Source: a bacterium (lineage in GTDB: Bacteria; Zhuqueibacterota; Zhuqueibacteria; Residuimicrobiales; Krinioviventaceae). Taken from it: a DNA stretch of 64,000 nt. Below the pieces are notes generated by a model. That model was given only the letters and a program-made list of their open reading frames with translations, did no database searches and had not been told where the DNA came from. Each line of letters begins with the position of its first letter. Positions within the stretch are counted from its first letter, which is position 1. The stretch is from positions 1 through 64,000 of the forward strand of contig JAKQIY010000083.1 in the NCBI GenBank assembly GCA_029561455.1, read 5' to 3'. This document shows, piece by piece, positions 6,654-15,922 of the stretch. The translations under genes were made by a program, and so were the position numbers.

Positions 6654-9533
6654 ATGGCACTTTTAAATAATATCGCCCACCTGTGGTGGCAATGGATGGG
6701 ACCCATGCTGGTGCAGGTTACATTGCTCATCGCCATCATCAGCATACTGGATTTATTGCTGCGCAACTGGGCCTGGCCGCAGGTTCGTTATGGTTTGTGG
6801 ATTCTGGTGCTGGTTAAGCTGCTCATTCCGCCATCCTGGTCGTTCAACGGCAGCCTGGTATCGCAATTGCATACACCGGTGCGGCAAGCCATGACCGCGC
6901 GGGTAACTGTTCCGGCGAACTTGACGCCCCTCACCACGCCGGCCCCGGCGCAAACGGCGGCGATGCCAACACCGATAACATCGCACCGGGGACTCACTTC
7001 CTTGCCGCAGCCCGGACAAGTTGCCGCCGCAAAAGCAACTGCATCCACATCCGCGCCGGACATAGCGGTAAAACCGGATCTGCTGGTCTGGGTTATGCTG
7101 GTATGGCTTGTTGGGATACTGGTATACATGGCCCTGTTATTCGGTAAAATGCTCAAGTTGCGGCGCTGGCACGAGCAGCAAAAAGAACGCGAAATTCCGC
7201 AGTGGTTCCATGAACTGCTAGTGCTCTCTGCGCAGCGGCTGGGACTGGAGCAGTTGCCGGCGGTGGTCTTTGCCAATAAAGCAGTGACCCCGGCGGTGTA
7301 CGGCATGTTTCGTCCCGTGCTGCTGCTGCCCGCCGGGTACTTTGATAATCTCAAAAGCGACGACGCCGAACATGTGCTGCTGCACGAGTTGGCGCACCTT
7401 AAACGCGGCGACCTGTGGCTGCACGGCTTGACCCTGTTCTTGCAGGTCGTCTACTGGATGAATCCGCTCATGTTGTGGGTGCAAAAACAGATCAAGCAGG
7501 TGCGGGAAATATGCTGCGATTTAACGGTAGCCAGTGTACTGCGTGAAAAAACCGCCGCCTACCGGCAAACCCTGCTCGAAACCGCCCGTCGCTTATTGAC
7601 GGAAAAGGTGGAGCCTGGACTGGGATTCCTGGGCGTATTCGAAGAACCTTACAGGCTTGTGACCCGCCTGAAATGGCTGGAAAAGAAATCCTGGGAAACC
7701 CGCACCGTAGCGCTTATCACTGCCTTTGCCGCGGCGTTTATCCTGATGTTCAGCCTACTGCCAATGGCGGAAGCGGAAAAGAATGGGGATGTTATTTTTA
7801 AAATGAACTGGGACAAGCCATCGGCTAACGCTCAAGCCGGCAAAGATACTAAACCCATATCCCTGAATATTACCTTTAAAGAAACCGAGCCATTGTATGC
7901 GGTAGTACTGCCGATGGTCGGTTCGCCCAATGACCAGTTCGAACAGGCGGCGCAGCAGGTTCGCAGCCTGGCCGCGCAGCAGGGCATCAAGGTTATCGGT
8001 TCGCCGTTTGCCCGCTATTTCAGCGATCCCGAAAAAGTAGCGCTGTCGCAATCTAATTGGGAAATCGGATATAGAGTTAAACCGGGCACACAGGCAAAAG
8101 CACCGCTGGAAATCATTCAGCAGGTCGGCTGGAATATGGCCTGTACACAGGTGGAAGGCATTAAAAACACCGACCGGGTATGGGAAGCTTTTATTGCCCA
8201 AATACAGGATATGGGTTATATCCCCTGTTTTCCGCCGGCTATGGAATTCTGTACGGGTGACCAGGTGGGCAAGGAATTCTGGTGGAAAACCGAACTATGT
8301 ATCCTGGCATTCCGCCCGGAGGATGGGTATCCCGGAATGGAGATCACCTTTAAAACCACCCCTGAAGAAACAGCGCTGGTTCTGCCCATGTATGGCTCTT
8401 ATGCACAGTTGCCGCAGGCGATTGCACAATTGGAGAGTTATATAAAGAAAAACCAAATCACAACCACCGGCGACCAGTTCGGCTGCTTTTACAGCGACGC
8501 CTCGGAAACCCTGGCGGATAATTATGTGTGGGAAGTCGGCTACCCGGTTGCGCCGGGGACGCAGGCTCATGCGCCTTTTGTCATCAAAGAGTATCCGGCT
8601 AGTCCGGTTGCTTCCGCAATAATAAAAGGTAAAGCGGAGCAAGAGTATCCCTGGGCCGCATTTATCACCATGTCGATTTTAAGCGGTCAAATTCCAATGG
8701 GACCGGGAGTAGAGATCTGGTCTGCCGACCAAACCGGCAATCCCACTACGGAAATGCTCATTCCGGTAATGGATATGCAGGCAATGGCGCAAGATATATC
8801 TGGAATTGTCGCAACTGCCGCGTTAACGGAGGAAAGTATTCCAACGGTTACAAAAAATGAGCAAGTCTGGCATTTTAAAGAGATTAACGAAGAGGAAACC
8901 TGGAGTTTGGGCAAAAAAGTGGATAGTAAATTTTTATATACCAGCGACACCTGGATCGGCCAGGATGTTATTGCCCTGGTGGAACCGAACCGGAAGATGA
9001 TCTTTAATAAAACAGAAAACAGGTTTTACTATGTCAATCTAAAGGATAGCACGTGGGTAGAATCGGCCGTTCCCCTGAACATTCCCGCTTTTGTAGATGA
9101 TGAACTGTACTGGCGTTATCAAAAAATGCTCAAGACCGGTAAAGTAAAGAAAACCGGGAAAAATACAGACCTGTCAGGGAAAAAATGTACCCTTTACGAG
9201 GTAAATTACTGGAATTCATCTGAAAGTGGTAAAACCAACGAACGCGATATTGAAGTTTGGGCAAGCGATGATTTTCCATGTAACCTGGAGTTGTTCTATG
9301 GAATGATGGATATTATGCGCGCCCTGCACAACAGCGATACCAAACTGCGCAACGAGTTGGCCAAAGTTAAAGGCATCCAAATGCAGGTTATTGTTAAAGA
9401 AAAAAATATGATTAACGGTAAACACTATATTTCCAATGTTGTTGAGGCATCCCAGACTGAAGCCCCGGCAGGTTTGTTTACTGTGCCAGCGGGATTTACC
9501 CAAAAAGAACGCCTGCAAAGTAATGATTTTTAA
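6654..9533 (+). CDS. Second M56 (BlaR1-like) metallopeptidase with GyrI-like repeats and an extra C-terminal domain
   Basis: A 959-residue paralogue of the preceding gene; both begin with nearly the same N-terminus (NNIAHLWWQWMG). The ATG at 6654 is chosen because GGAGG stands 6 nt upstream and the N-terminus then matches the paralogue; an in-frame ATG at 6639 is less likely. Helices are placed as in the paralogue, and HELAHLKRGDLW holds the zinc motif at about 244-248. Two GyrI-like modules follow (about 400-545 and 555-690, with YAVVLP/WEIGYRV and ALVLP/WEVGYPV). A further ~250 residues (from KNEQVWHFKEI) resemble a DUF4412-type secreted domain. A 24-bp gap from the previous gene suggests one operon with the repressor. 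Confidence 0.83.
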   Translation: MALLNNIAHLWWQWMGPMLVQVTLLIAIISILDLLLRNWAWPQVRYGLWILVLVKLLIPPSWSFNGSLVSQLHTPVRQAMTARVTVPANLTPLTTPAPAQTAAMPTPITSHRGLTSLPQPGQVAAAKATASTSAPDIAVKPDLLVWVMLVWLVGILVYMALLFGKMLKLRRWHEQQKEREIPQWFHELLVLSAQRLGLEQLPAVVFANKAVTPAVYGMFRPVLLLPAGYFDNLKSDDAEHVLLHELAHLKRGDLWLHGLTLFLQVVYWMNPLMLWVQKQIKQVREICCDLTVASVLREKTAAYRQTLLETARRLLTEKVEPGLGFLGVFEEPYRLVTRLKWLEKKSWETRTVALITAFAAAFILMFSLLPMAEAEKNGDVIFKMNWDKPSANAQAGKDTKPISLNITFKETEPLYAVVLPMVGSPNDQFEQAAQQVRSLAAQQGIKVIGSPFARYFSDPEKVALSQSNWEIGYRVKPGTQAKAPLEIIQQVGWNMACTQVEGIKNTDRVWEAFIAQIQDMGYIPCFPPAMEFCTGDQVGKEFWWKTELCILAFRPEDGYPGMEITFKTTPEETALVLPMYGSYAQLPQAIAQLESYIKKNQITTTGDQFGCFYSDASETLADNYVWEVGYPVAPGTQAHAPFVIKEYPASPVASAIIKGKAEQEYPWAAFITMSILSGQIPMGPGVEIWSADQTGNPTTEMLIPVMDMQAMAQDISGIVATAALTEESIPTVTKNEQVWHFKEINEEETWSLGKKVDSKFLYTSDTWIGQDVIALVEPNRKMIFNKTENRFYYVNLKDSTWVESAVPLNIPAFVDDELYWRYQKMLKTGKVKKTGKNTDLSGKKCTLYEVNYWNSSESGKTNERDIEVWASDDFPCNLELFYGMMDIMRALHNSDTKLRNELAKVKGIQMQVIVKEKNMINGKHYISNVVEASQTEAPAGLFTVPAGFTQKERLQSNDF

Positions 9534-9546
9534 CATACAAGATGAT

Positions 9547-9578
9547 CCTCTCCACAAGCGCGGGAACTTGTGGAGAGG
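9547..9578 (+). terminator. Perfect 12-bp hairpin after the M56 operon
   Basis: CCTCTCCACAAG (9547-9558) pairs perfectly with CTTGTGGAGAGG (9567-9578) around an 8-nt loop, 13 bp after the stop codon. No run of T follows, so it is not a classical intrinsic terminator; it may end transcription with another factor or stabilise the 3' end. Confidence 0.5.
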
Positions 9579-9884
9579 AAACCTCATCCTCCAGTTCAAC
9601 CTGGTTTTTCACAATAAAATTTAAAATACCAAAAGTTTTTTCCTCATTTCCTAAAAAACTTGCACAAATGTTGCTGCATCAAATAATGCTTTCTCCAAAT
9701 ATTATGTAATTCGGAAAAATTTTTACAGGTATCAGCTACCGGAGTTTACCGGACAGCAAAATATAGTTAAACCGATAATGATAATCATATTTGATATTAA
9801 CAATGTGATACCGGACAATGTGTTTAAAAACGCCTGAACAAGATAAATAATTTACAAAAAATTATAATTACAGGGAGAAGTAAC
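9579..9884. other. Intergenic region
   Basis: About 300 bp of AT-rich sequence with no convincing frame. It must hold the promoter of the large secreted protein that follows, but I see no clear -35/-10 pair. AGGGAGAAG at the 3' end is the ribosome-binding site of the gene at 9885. Confidence 0.5.
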
Positions 9885-12800
9885 ATGCGCAAAAGGATTG
9901 GGGTTAGGTTTATAATTTCATTATTATCAATTATTACGTTCATTTTACATACCCCGCTTACCGCCAACGACAGGCTTGAATTTAGTGAAGTAGTTATTGG
10001 CGCCTCCGAAAACTTAAATACGATCTTTTTTGCCGGCAATAATGCCTATATAGCCGGTGATGGCGGCGCCTTTCATTGGTCGCCAACCAACGGTAACACC
10101 TGGTATAGCTTTTGCCTTCAGGGAGGACCGGATTTTAAAGCCGGGGCCGGTAAAAGCTTCACAAAAGGTGATTCGGATCAAGTTGCCGGCACACTGGCCG
10201 GGGTAAACGGGGCGCTCTACCAGCTAACCCAAAAAGAGGGAGAACAGCCGCAGTTACAACAACAACCCACAAATTATACCGGCACATTTAACGATGTTTT
10301 TTATACTCCTGTGGAAAATAATAACAGTAATGCCTGGCTTGCCGGATCTGGTTCGGGACTGCAATGGTCGCCCGATTTCGGTTCAACCTGGTACAACCAG
10401 GTCGTCACCTATCCGAACGACAACCTGCAATCCATTCATTTTAATAATTTGCAAAACGGCTGGGCGGTTGGCGATAATGGCATCATTTATAACACCACCA
10501 ACGGCGGTCAGCAGTGGAATTATATCGAGGGCGATCACACTAATCCGGATTATAAAGGAGTCTTTTTCATCGACCCGCAAACCGGGTGGCTCTGCGGCAG
10601 CGGTGGAACGATATTGCAAACCACTAACGGCGGAAAAGACTGGACGAAACAAACTTCAGGCACAACCAATACCCTGAATGATATTCTGTTCACAAACGCC
10701 ACCACCGGCTGGGTGGTTGGCGACAACGGGACATTTCTCTTCACCAAAGATCAGGGGGCAATCTGGTACAATCTAATGTCCAATACCAGTAGTAATTTAA
10801 ATAAAGTAACCAAGGACTCCAAGGGTAACCTGTGGGTGGCAGGTGATAATGGTAAAATTTTGACCAATAAAAAACCCGGCAGCACCGAAACGAGCATCGG
10901 CCAAATCAATTTTGCCGCAATACCGGATTGCTGCAAAACACAACATCAAACAGTGTATGTTAATTCCAGCGGCGATCCGCAATTCCAATGGACTGTTACG
11001 AGCGATCAAACATGGTATTCAATAGTACCCAATCACGGCACCGGTTCCGGATATTTTTCCGTATTTGTCGACCCGACCGGGTTAACTCCCGGGCAATATT
11101 CCGGAACAATTTCAGTTTATGACGGCCAAGACAATACCCTGCCGAACTGGATTAATATATATATGAATGTGCTTGGCAAAGGTTCTTCAATGTCACCCTT
11201 TGGCTCGTTTGACACCCCGCAGGCCGGGACAACTGTGCAGGGGACTATACCGGTTACCGGCTGGGCTCTGGATGATGTTGGTGTAGAATATGTTAAACTG
11301 TTCCTGGAGTACAATGGCAATATGAGCTATCTTGGCGAAGCGTCCTTTATTGAAGGGGCCCGGCCGGACTTACAACAAGCTTATCCACACACTCCCAACA
11401 ATCAAAAGGCCGGTTGGGGTTATATGCTACTGACCAATTTCCTTCCCAATGGCGGCAACGGCATGTATTCAATTTGGGCGCATGCTTCGGATCTGGAAGG
11501 TAACTCGACAACACTGGGAGCAAGCACAATTATTTGTGATAACGCCCATGCCGTAAAACCATTTGGCGCTATCGATACCCCCAAACCGGGCGGAACGGCT
11601 TCCGGTTCGAATTATAAAAACTGTGGCTGGGTACTTACTCCTCTACCTAACACTATACCCAAAGATGGTTCAACTATTGGAGTTTATGTGGATGGAGTAC
11701 TGGTTGGACATCCGTTATACAATTTATATGGCGTAGATCTTCATGCTTTGGATCCGAGTAATAATAATGCAGATGGCGCCGCCGGTTATTTTATCCTGAA
11801 TACCAAACAATATCAAAATGGTGTACATACTATTCTATGGACCGCTGCAGACAATGCCGGCAATTCGGACGGCATCGGCAGCCGCTACTTTTGTATAAAC
11901 AATTCCAGCAATCCCGCGCCCAGAACCGACAGATCATCGCTGAACTATGGTTCCAACGCCGGCGGGTTGAAAAAACAATACCGGATTGAGAACATATCTG
12001 CCGATGTATCACCGGTTACCCAGGTATTTCAGGTTCAAAATGGCGGCGAAGGAATTCTTAACTGGCAGGTCGAATCCGACCAACCCTGGCTGACATTAGA
12101 GCCGACATCCGGAATCGGCGACGACTGGGTTTATGCGACAATAAATACTGCCGGTCTATCGGAAGGTTATTACCCCGCACAGATCACTATTTCAGAAATC
12201 AATAACGCCAATCCGCCCGAATATATCAAAGTTGAACTGGCGGTGCGTAGTCAAACCTCTGCGCCGATAGGCGAATTTAATTATCCCGATTCCGGGCGCA
12301 CCGTAAGCGGCAGCATTAATCTATACGGCTGGGCTCTGGATGATATTGGCGTCGAATCGGTGAAAATTTACCGGCAAAACGGCGCGGAAAAAATATATCT
12401 AGGAGATGCGGCCTTTGCACAAGGCACCAGACCGGACATCGCAACCTTTTATGCCTATTATCCTAATTACGACCGGGCCGGCTGGAGCATGAACTTTATT
12501 ACCAGCACCCTTGAAAACGGCGAGTATACCTTTATTGCCGAAGCAACGGATTTTGAAGGCAATTCTACCGAACTGGTAAGCAAACCGTTCCTTATCGACA
12601 ACAGCAACGCGGTTCTGCCGTTCGGTTCGCTGGATAATCCCACCGAAGGCGGTATAGCCTCCGGCGAGGGATATGTGGTGTCCGGCTGGGTCCTCACTCC
12701 CCAGCCCAATATTATTCCGGTGGATGGTTCGACGATCAAGGTGGTTGTTGATGGCGATACGCTCGGTAATGTTACCTATAACCAGCCGCGCGAAGATATT

Positions 12801-13289
12801 ACTGCGCAGTTCCCCGGTTACCAGAACAGTTCCGGCCCCGGCGGCAAGTTTATTCTGGATACAACCCTACTGCCAAACGGCGTTCATACTATTACATGGG
12901 TTGTAAGCGACAACGCCGGCAACAGCAATGAACGGCTTGGAGTGCGTAATTTTATGGTTCTTAACAATTCCACCACCACGGAGATCAAACAAACCACAGC
13001 GCTGCCGTACCAAACCGATCTGCTGCCGGGCTATCCAAATCCGTTCAATGCCACAACGACGATCAGTTATCAACTGACAAAGGACAGCCATGTCAGCATA
13101 TATATTTACGATATCCTCGGCCGCAAGGTTGCCGATTTGCTGGATAATGAGTATAGAACCGCCGGTACATATAAACTGAACTGGAACGGCGCCAGCCGGA
13201 GTGGCAATGCCGTTGCCAGCGGCGTTTACCTGCTGGTTTTCAAATCCGAAGACCTGAACAAAACCCAAAAGCTGCTATTATTGAAATAG
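9885..13289 (+). CDS. Large secreted Ycf48-like / BACON / Ig multidomain protein with C-terminal sorting domain
   Basis: An 1134-residue exported protein. Signal peptide about 1-28; then beta-propeller blades of the Ycf48/BNR type (about 130-330, repeats such as GWAVGDNGIIYNTTNGGQQW and GWLCGSGGTILQTTNGGKDW); a BACON-like domain (about 345-430); an Ig-like module starting PFGSFDTPQAG and containing GWALDDVGVEYVK; then a second BACON-plus-Ig pair containing GWALDDIGVESVK. It ends with a FlgD-like module (GYPNPFNATTTI...SGVYLLV...KLLLLK) typical of type IX-like sorting. The internal duplication of the BACON-Ig block is plain. A role in binding glycan or the cell surface is inferred from domain types; there is no catalytic domain. 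AGGGAGAAG precedes the ATG. Confidence 0.85.
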   Translation: MRKRIGVRFIISLLSIITFILHTPLTANDRLEFSEVVIGASENLNTIFFAGNNAYIAGDGGAFHWSPTNGNTWYSFCLQGGPDFKAGAGKSFTKGDSDQVAGTLAGVNGALYQLTQKEGEQPQLQQQPTNYTGTFNDVFYTPVENNNSNAWLAGSGSGLQWSPDFGSTWYNQVVTYPNDNLQSIHFNNLQNGWAVGDNGIIYNTTNGGQQWNYIEGDHTNPDYKGVFFIDPQTGWLCGSGGTILQTTNGGKDWTKQTSGTTNTLNDILFTNATTGWVVGDNGTFLFTKDQGAIWYNLMSNTSSNLNKVTKDSKGNLWVAGDNGKILTNKKPGSTETSIGQINFAAIPDCCKTQHQTVYVNSSGDPQFQWTVTSDQTWYSIVPNHGTGSGYFSVFVDPTGLTPGQYSGTISVYDGQDNTLPNWINIYMNVLGKGSSMSPFGSFDTPQAGTTVQGTIPVTGWALDDVGVEYVKLFLEYNGNMSYLGEASFIEGARPDLQQAYPHTPNNQKAGWGYMLLTNFLPNGGNGMYSIWAHASDLEGNSTTLGASTIICDNAHAVKPFGAIDTPKPGGTASGSNYKNCGWVLTPLPNTIPKDGSTIGVYVDGVLVGHPLYNLYGVDLHALDPSNNNADGAAGYFILNTKQYQNGVHTILWTAADNAGNSDGIGSRYFCINNSSNPAPRTDRSSLNYGSNAGGLKKQYRIENISADVSPVTQVFQVQNGGEGILNWQVESDQPWLTLEPTSGIGDDWVYATINTAGLSEGYYPAQITISEINNANPPEYIKVELAVRSQTSAPIGEFNYPDSGRTVSGSINLYGWALDDIGVESVKIYRQNGAEKIYLGDAAFAQGTRPDIATFYAYYPNYDRAGWSMNFITSTLENGEYTFIAEATDFEGNSTELVSKPFLIDNSNAVLPFGSLDNPTEGGIASGEGYVVSGWVLTPQPNIIPVDGSTIKVVVDGDTLGNVTYNQPREDITAQFPGYQNSSGPGGKFILDTTLLPNGVHTITWVVSDNAGNSNERLGVRNFMVLNNSTTTEIKQTTALPYQTDLLPGYPNPFNATTTISYQLTKDSHVSIYIYDILGRKVADLLDNEYRTAGTYKLNWNGASRSGNAVASGVYLLVFKSEDLNKTQKLLLLK

Positions 13290-13345
13290 CCCCCCATAAC
13301 AATCGACCCATAAATGAATACCTCCCATGTATTCAAATCGCAGAC

Positions 13346-13372
13346 GGCCTCAAACCACCCCGGTTTGGGGCC
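13346..13372 (+). terminator. Hairpin downstream of the secreted Ycf48-like protein
   Basis: GGCCTCAAACC (13346-13356) pairs with GGTTTGGGGCC (13362-13372) with a single mismatch and a 5-nt loop, 57 bp after the stop codon. No T-run follows. It is of the same type as the other gene-end hairpins in this window. Confidence 0.4.
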
Positions 13373-13510
13373 GGTGCGATAATATCGGATGCCCGAAAAT
13401 TCAATCACTGCAAACCAACCGGTTTCCCGCTAAAAATATATTTGACATTATGCATAATTTATTGTAGAATAGTAACATTCAAACCAAAAAAATTAAATGC
13501 AGATTTGCCA

Positions 13511-13657
13511 ATGGAAGAATTCATCAATATAAAAATACCAGGCGGCGTAAATTTAAACAGGCTGGCGGAAGAATGTAAAAAATCAGATCCGGCTTTTGAA
13601 CAAACCCTGGCGGAAGAGGGGATTGCGAAGGATTTTGAATTATGGCCGGAATATTGA
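13511..13657 (+). CDS. Possible small acidic protein of 48 aa
   Basis: A 48-residue frame (MEEFINIKIPGGVNLNRLAE...) whose composition looks coding: charged, ending KDFELWPEY, with no hydrophobic segment. The frame remains open upstream to 13442, but the ATG at 13511 gives the sensible N-terminus. No strong ribosome-binding site and no family recognised. It could be a small regulator or an antitoxin-like protein, or chance. Confidence 0.3.
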   Translation: MEEFINIKIPGGVNLNRLAEECKKSDPAFEQTLAEEGIAKDFELWPEY

Positions 13658-14096
13658 GCGCTGGGTTATAATCTATTATATTAAGCAATAACAAAAGTGG
13701 AATTAAAACATAATTTTTCAGGCATATCCATCAAAAAAGTAAAAACAGGAAAAGCCTGAAAAATTCACTAAAGCATCATGCAGACAAGTTGGGAGCATTG
13801 AAAGGTAACAAGAGTTACACACCGGCAATTTTTAAAATATCTTCCTCTGCGTTCCCGGCGATCTCTGCGGTAAAAAATATTGAAACCGCCGAGGTCGCAG
13901 TGGACGCAGAGAAATCAATGTTCTATTGTTAAACATATACTGATTTTAAAATCGCTTTTTATTTTTTACTATCGATGATTAAAATGTTGAACAAGTTACC
14001 CTAATAAAATTACCTGTTAACAAGCAATGTGGTTGATTTCAGGTATGTAAATTATTCAGGATAGATAAATTGGATATTTAATTCAGGAAAGATAAA
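13658..14096. other. Intergenic region with one long imperfect hairpin
   Basis: About 440 bp without a convincing gene. It holds the 27-bp inverted repeat at 13845-13911 and the ribosome-binding site AGGAAAG of the following lipoprotein gene. Otherwise it is AT-rich and featureless. Confidence 0.55.
13845..13911. repeat. 27-bp imperfect inverted repeat
   Basis: The left arm 13845-13871 (ctctgcgttcccggcgatct...) and the right arm 13885-13911 (accgccgaggtcgcagtgga...) are imperfect reverse complements around a 13-nt AT-rich loop. The arm ends are CTCTGCGT and ACGCAGAG. It resembles short dispersed palindromic elements common between genes in many bacteria; only one copy is visible here. Confidence 0.6.
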
Positions 14097-15875
14097 ATGA
14101 CTCTTTCTTTCAATCTCCATTCTAAATTTTTCTTTATAATTATTACAGGTCTGCTGTTATCGTGCAGTGCGCCCAAGCCGGAACTGCTGCAACCGGTTAA
14201 TGTTACCGATATAACAGTCGACGGCGAAATCGGCCGGCGCATCGATGTGACCATTAACAAAAACTTGCTGGCTATCGATATGGAAGATCAATTCCTGCGC
14301 CATTTCCGTCAGCAAAAAGAAAAGCCGGAGCTGCGGGACGACTTTTGCGGTATAGGTATGTTTATAGACGGACTGGTTACTTTTGCGGCTTACAAAAAAG
14401 ACAGTTCCCTGACGGCATTCAAGGATCATATTATCAACGAATTGCTGCACACCCAGGATTCCACAGGCTATATGGGCGTTTATACTCCCCCTATGCGCAA
14501 AAAAAACTGGGATAACCACGAAAGCGCCTATATCATAATGGGCCTGGTGAATGATTACCATTATTTTAAAAATCAAAATTCCCTGCGCGCCGCCCAAAGA
14601 TTGGCTGAAAATATGGTGAACCACAAAGACCCATACATTTGCGGTTTTGAACAGGCGCTGCTCGCCTTGTATCGCGAGACCGGCGATAAACAGTATTATA
14701 AATACTGTGTCAATGAACTTGGCCTGCCGGTTTTCAAGGGTGGTTCGGAACATCATTCCACCCATGTGTACGGCTATATAGCCCGCGCTTATGCACAACT
14801 GCTTTTGTATGAAATGGAACCCGATCCATTATTATTGTACAGAAGTAAAGCTGCAATTGAAAACATGATCACCTTTCACGCTATGGATATTACCGGAACA
14901 ATTGGCAGTTGGGAACATTGGAACAACACCTGCGCCGGTATAGGCGCGTGCGGCGAAACCTGCGCCAGCGCTTATGCTCTGCGTATGCTTGGCAAACTAC
15001 TGCAAATCGAGCGTAACTCGCTGTATGGCGACATGATGGAGCGGATCATTTACAACGCCCTGTTTGCCGCCCAGTCCCCCGATGGCCGCCAGTTACGTTA
15101 CTTTACCCCATTCGAGGATGAGCGGGTTTACTATCCTGACGACTATTTTTGCTGTCCTAACAACTTTAGGCGCATTATGGCGGAACTGCCCGCTTTTATC
15201 TATTACCAGGCGCAGGACAGTATTTTTGTTAATTTATATAACGAATCTCAGGCGGAACTGCTCATTAACGGCAATAAAACAGGTCTTTCGCAAACAACCG
15301 ATTATCCCGCCAGCGGTAAAGTTATCATTACGGTCTCTCCTGAAAAAGCCGAAACATTTACAATCCTGCTGCGTATCCCCTCCTGGTGCAGTGATGCTCA
15401 TATCGGCGTTAACGGCGTCGTTGTAGACGCTAAACCGGTACGGGGTCATTTTTATGCCATTAACCGGCAATGGCGCGCCGGCGATGAGATTAATCTTTCT
15501 CTACCCATGGAATTGCGGTTCATCAGCGGTACTATGGAACAGTACAACCGCGCCGCATTGATGCGCGGACCGGTGGTTTTTTGCCTGAGCAATGAGGATA
15601 ATCATAATTTGTTGGATGCCCGAATTCGCAAACAACAAATCCTTGTCGATCCGCAATCCATTTCGGCAGTGGTAGCGGATAGCCGTTTCCGGCCCGGCGG
15701 CGCACAATACTCGGTTCGGGCGCTGGCGATTGGCGGTAAAACGCTGCAAAACACCCGGCTGATCCTGAGCGAATTTATAAATCCGGACGGAATTAAAACG
15801 TTTTTTGATCTGCCCGATTCTTTATTTAATAAACTGGTTGTTGAAGATGAATTTTTGCTCAAGGATAAATTATAA
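14097..15875 (+). CDS. Lipoprotein glycoside hydrolase, GH127-like (beta-L-arabinofuranosidase family, DUF1680)
   Basis: A 592-residue enzyme with a lipoprotein signal (LLLSC, lipidated Cys at 23), so probably anchored facing the periplasm or cell surface. The (alpha/alpha) barrel carries the diagnostic zinc/nucleophile set of GH127: GETCAS (Glu287, Cys289) and FCCPN (Cys352, Cys353), the same Glu-x-Cys and Cys-Cys arrangement as characterised beta-L-arabinofuranosidases, where one Cys is the nucleophile. A beta-domain follows (LLRIPSWCSDAHIGVNG). Known substrates are beta-L-arabinofuranosides of plant glycoproteins and pectin side chains including RG-II, which fits the apiose genes downstream. 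Start ATG at 14097 after AGGAAAG. Confidence 0.87.
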   Translation: MTLSFNLHSKFFFIIITGLLLSCSAPKPELLQPVNVTDITVDGEIGRRIDVTINKNLLAIDMEDQFLRHFRQQKEKPELRDDFCGIGMFIDGLVTFAAYKKDSSLTAFKDHIINELLHTQDSTGYMGVYTPPMRKKNWDNHESAYIIMGLVNDYHYFKNQNSLRAAQRLAENMVNHKDPYICGFEQALLALYRETGDKQYYKYCVNELGLPVFKGGSEHHSTHVYGYIARAYAQLLLYEMEPDPLLLYRSKAAIENMITFHAMDITGTIGSWEHWNNTCAGIGACGETCASAYALRMLGKLLQIERNSLYGDMMERIIYNALFAAQSPDGRQLRYFTPFEDERVYYPDDYFCCPNNFRRIMAELPAFIYYQAQDSIFVNLYNESQAELLINGNKTGLSQTTDYPASGKVIITVSPEKAETFTILLRIPSWCSDAHIGVNGVVVDAKPVRGHFYAINRQWRAGDEINLSLPMELRFISGTMEQYNRAALMRGPVVFCLSNEDNHNLLDARIRKQQILVDPQSISAVVADSRFRPGGAQYSVRALAIGGKTLQNTRLILSEFINPDGIKTFFDLPDSLFNKLVVEDEFLLKDKL

Positions 15876-15922
15876 AAAACTGATGATTATTAACCTGGAA
15901 ATAATTTAAAAATAGAATGATT

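Noticed and set aside
4434-9533. Penicillin-binding sensor domain on the M56 proteins
   Set aside because: No SxxK, SxN or KTG motifs follow the last membrane helix; the tails instead show paired GyrI-like patterns.
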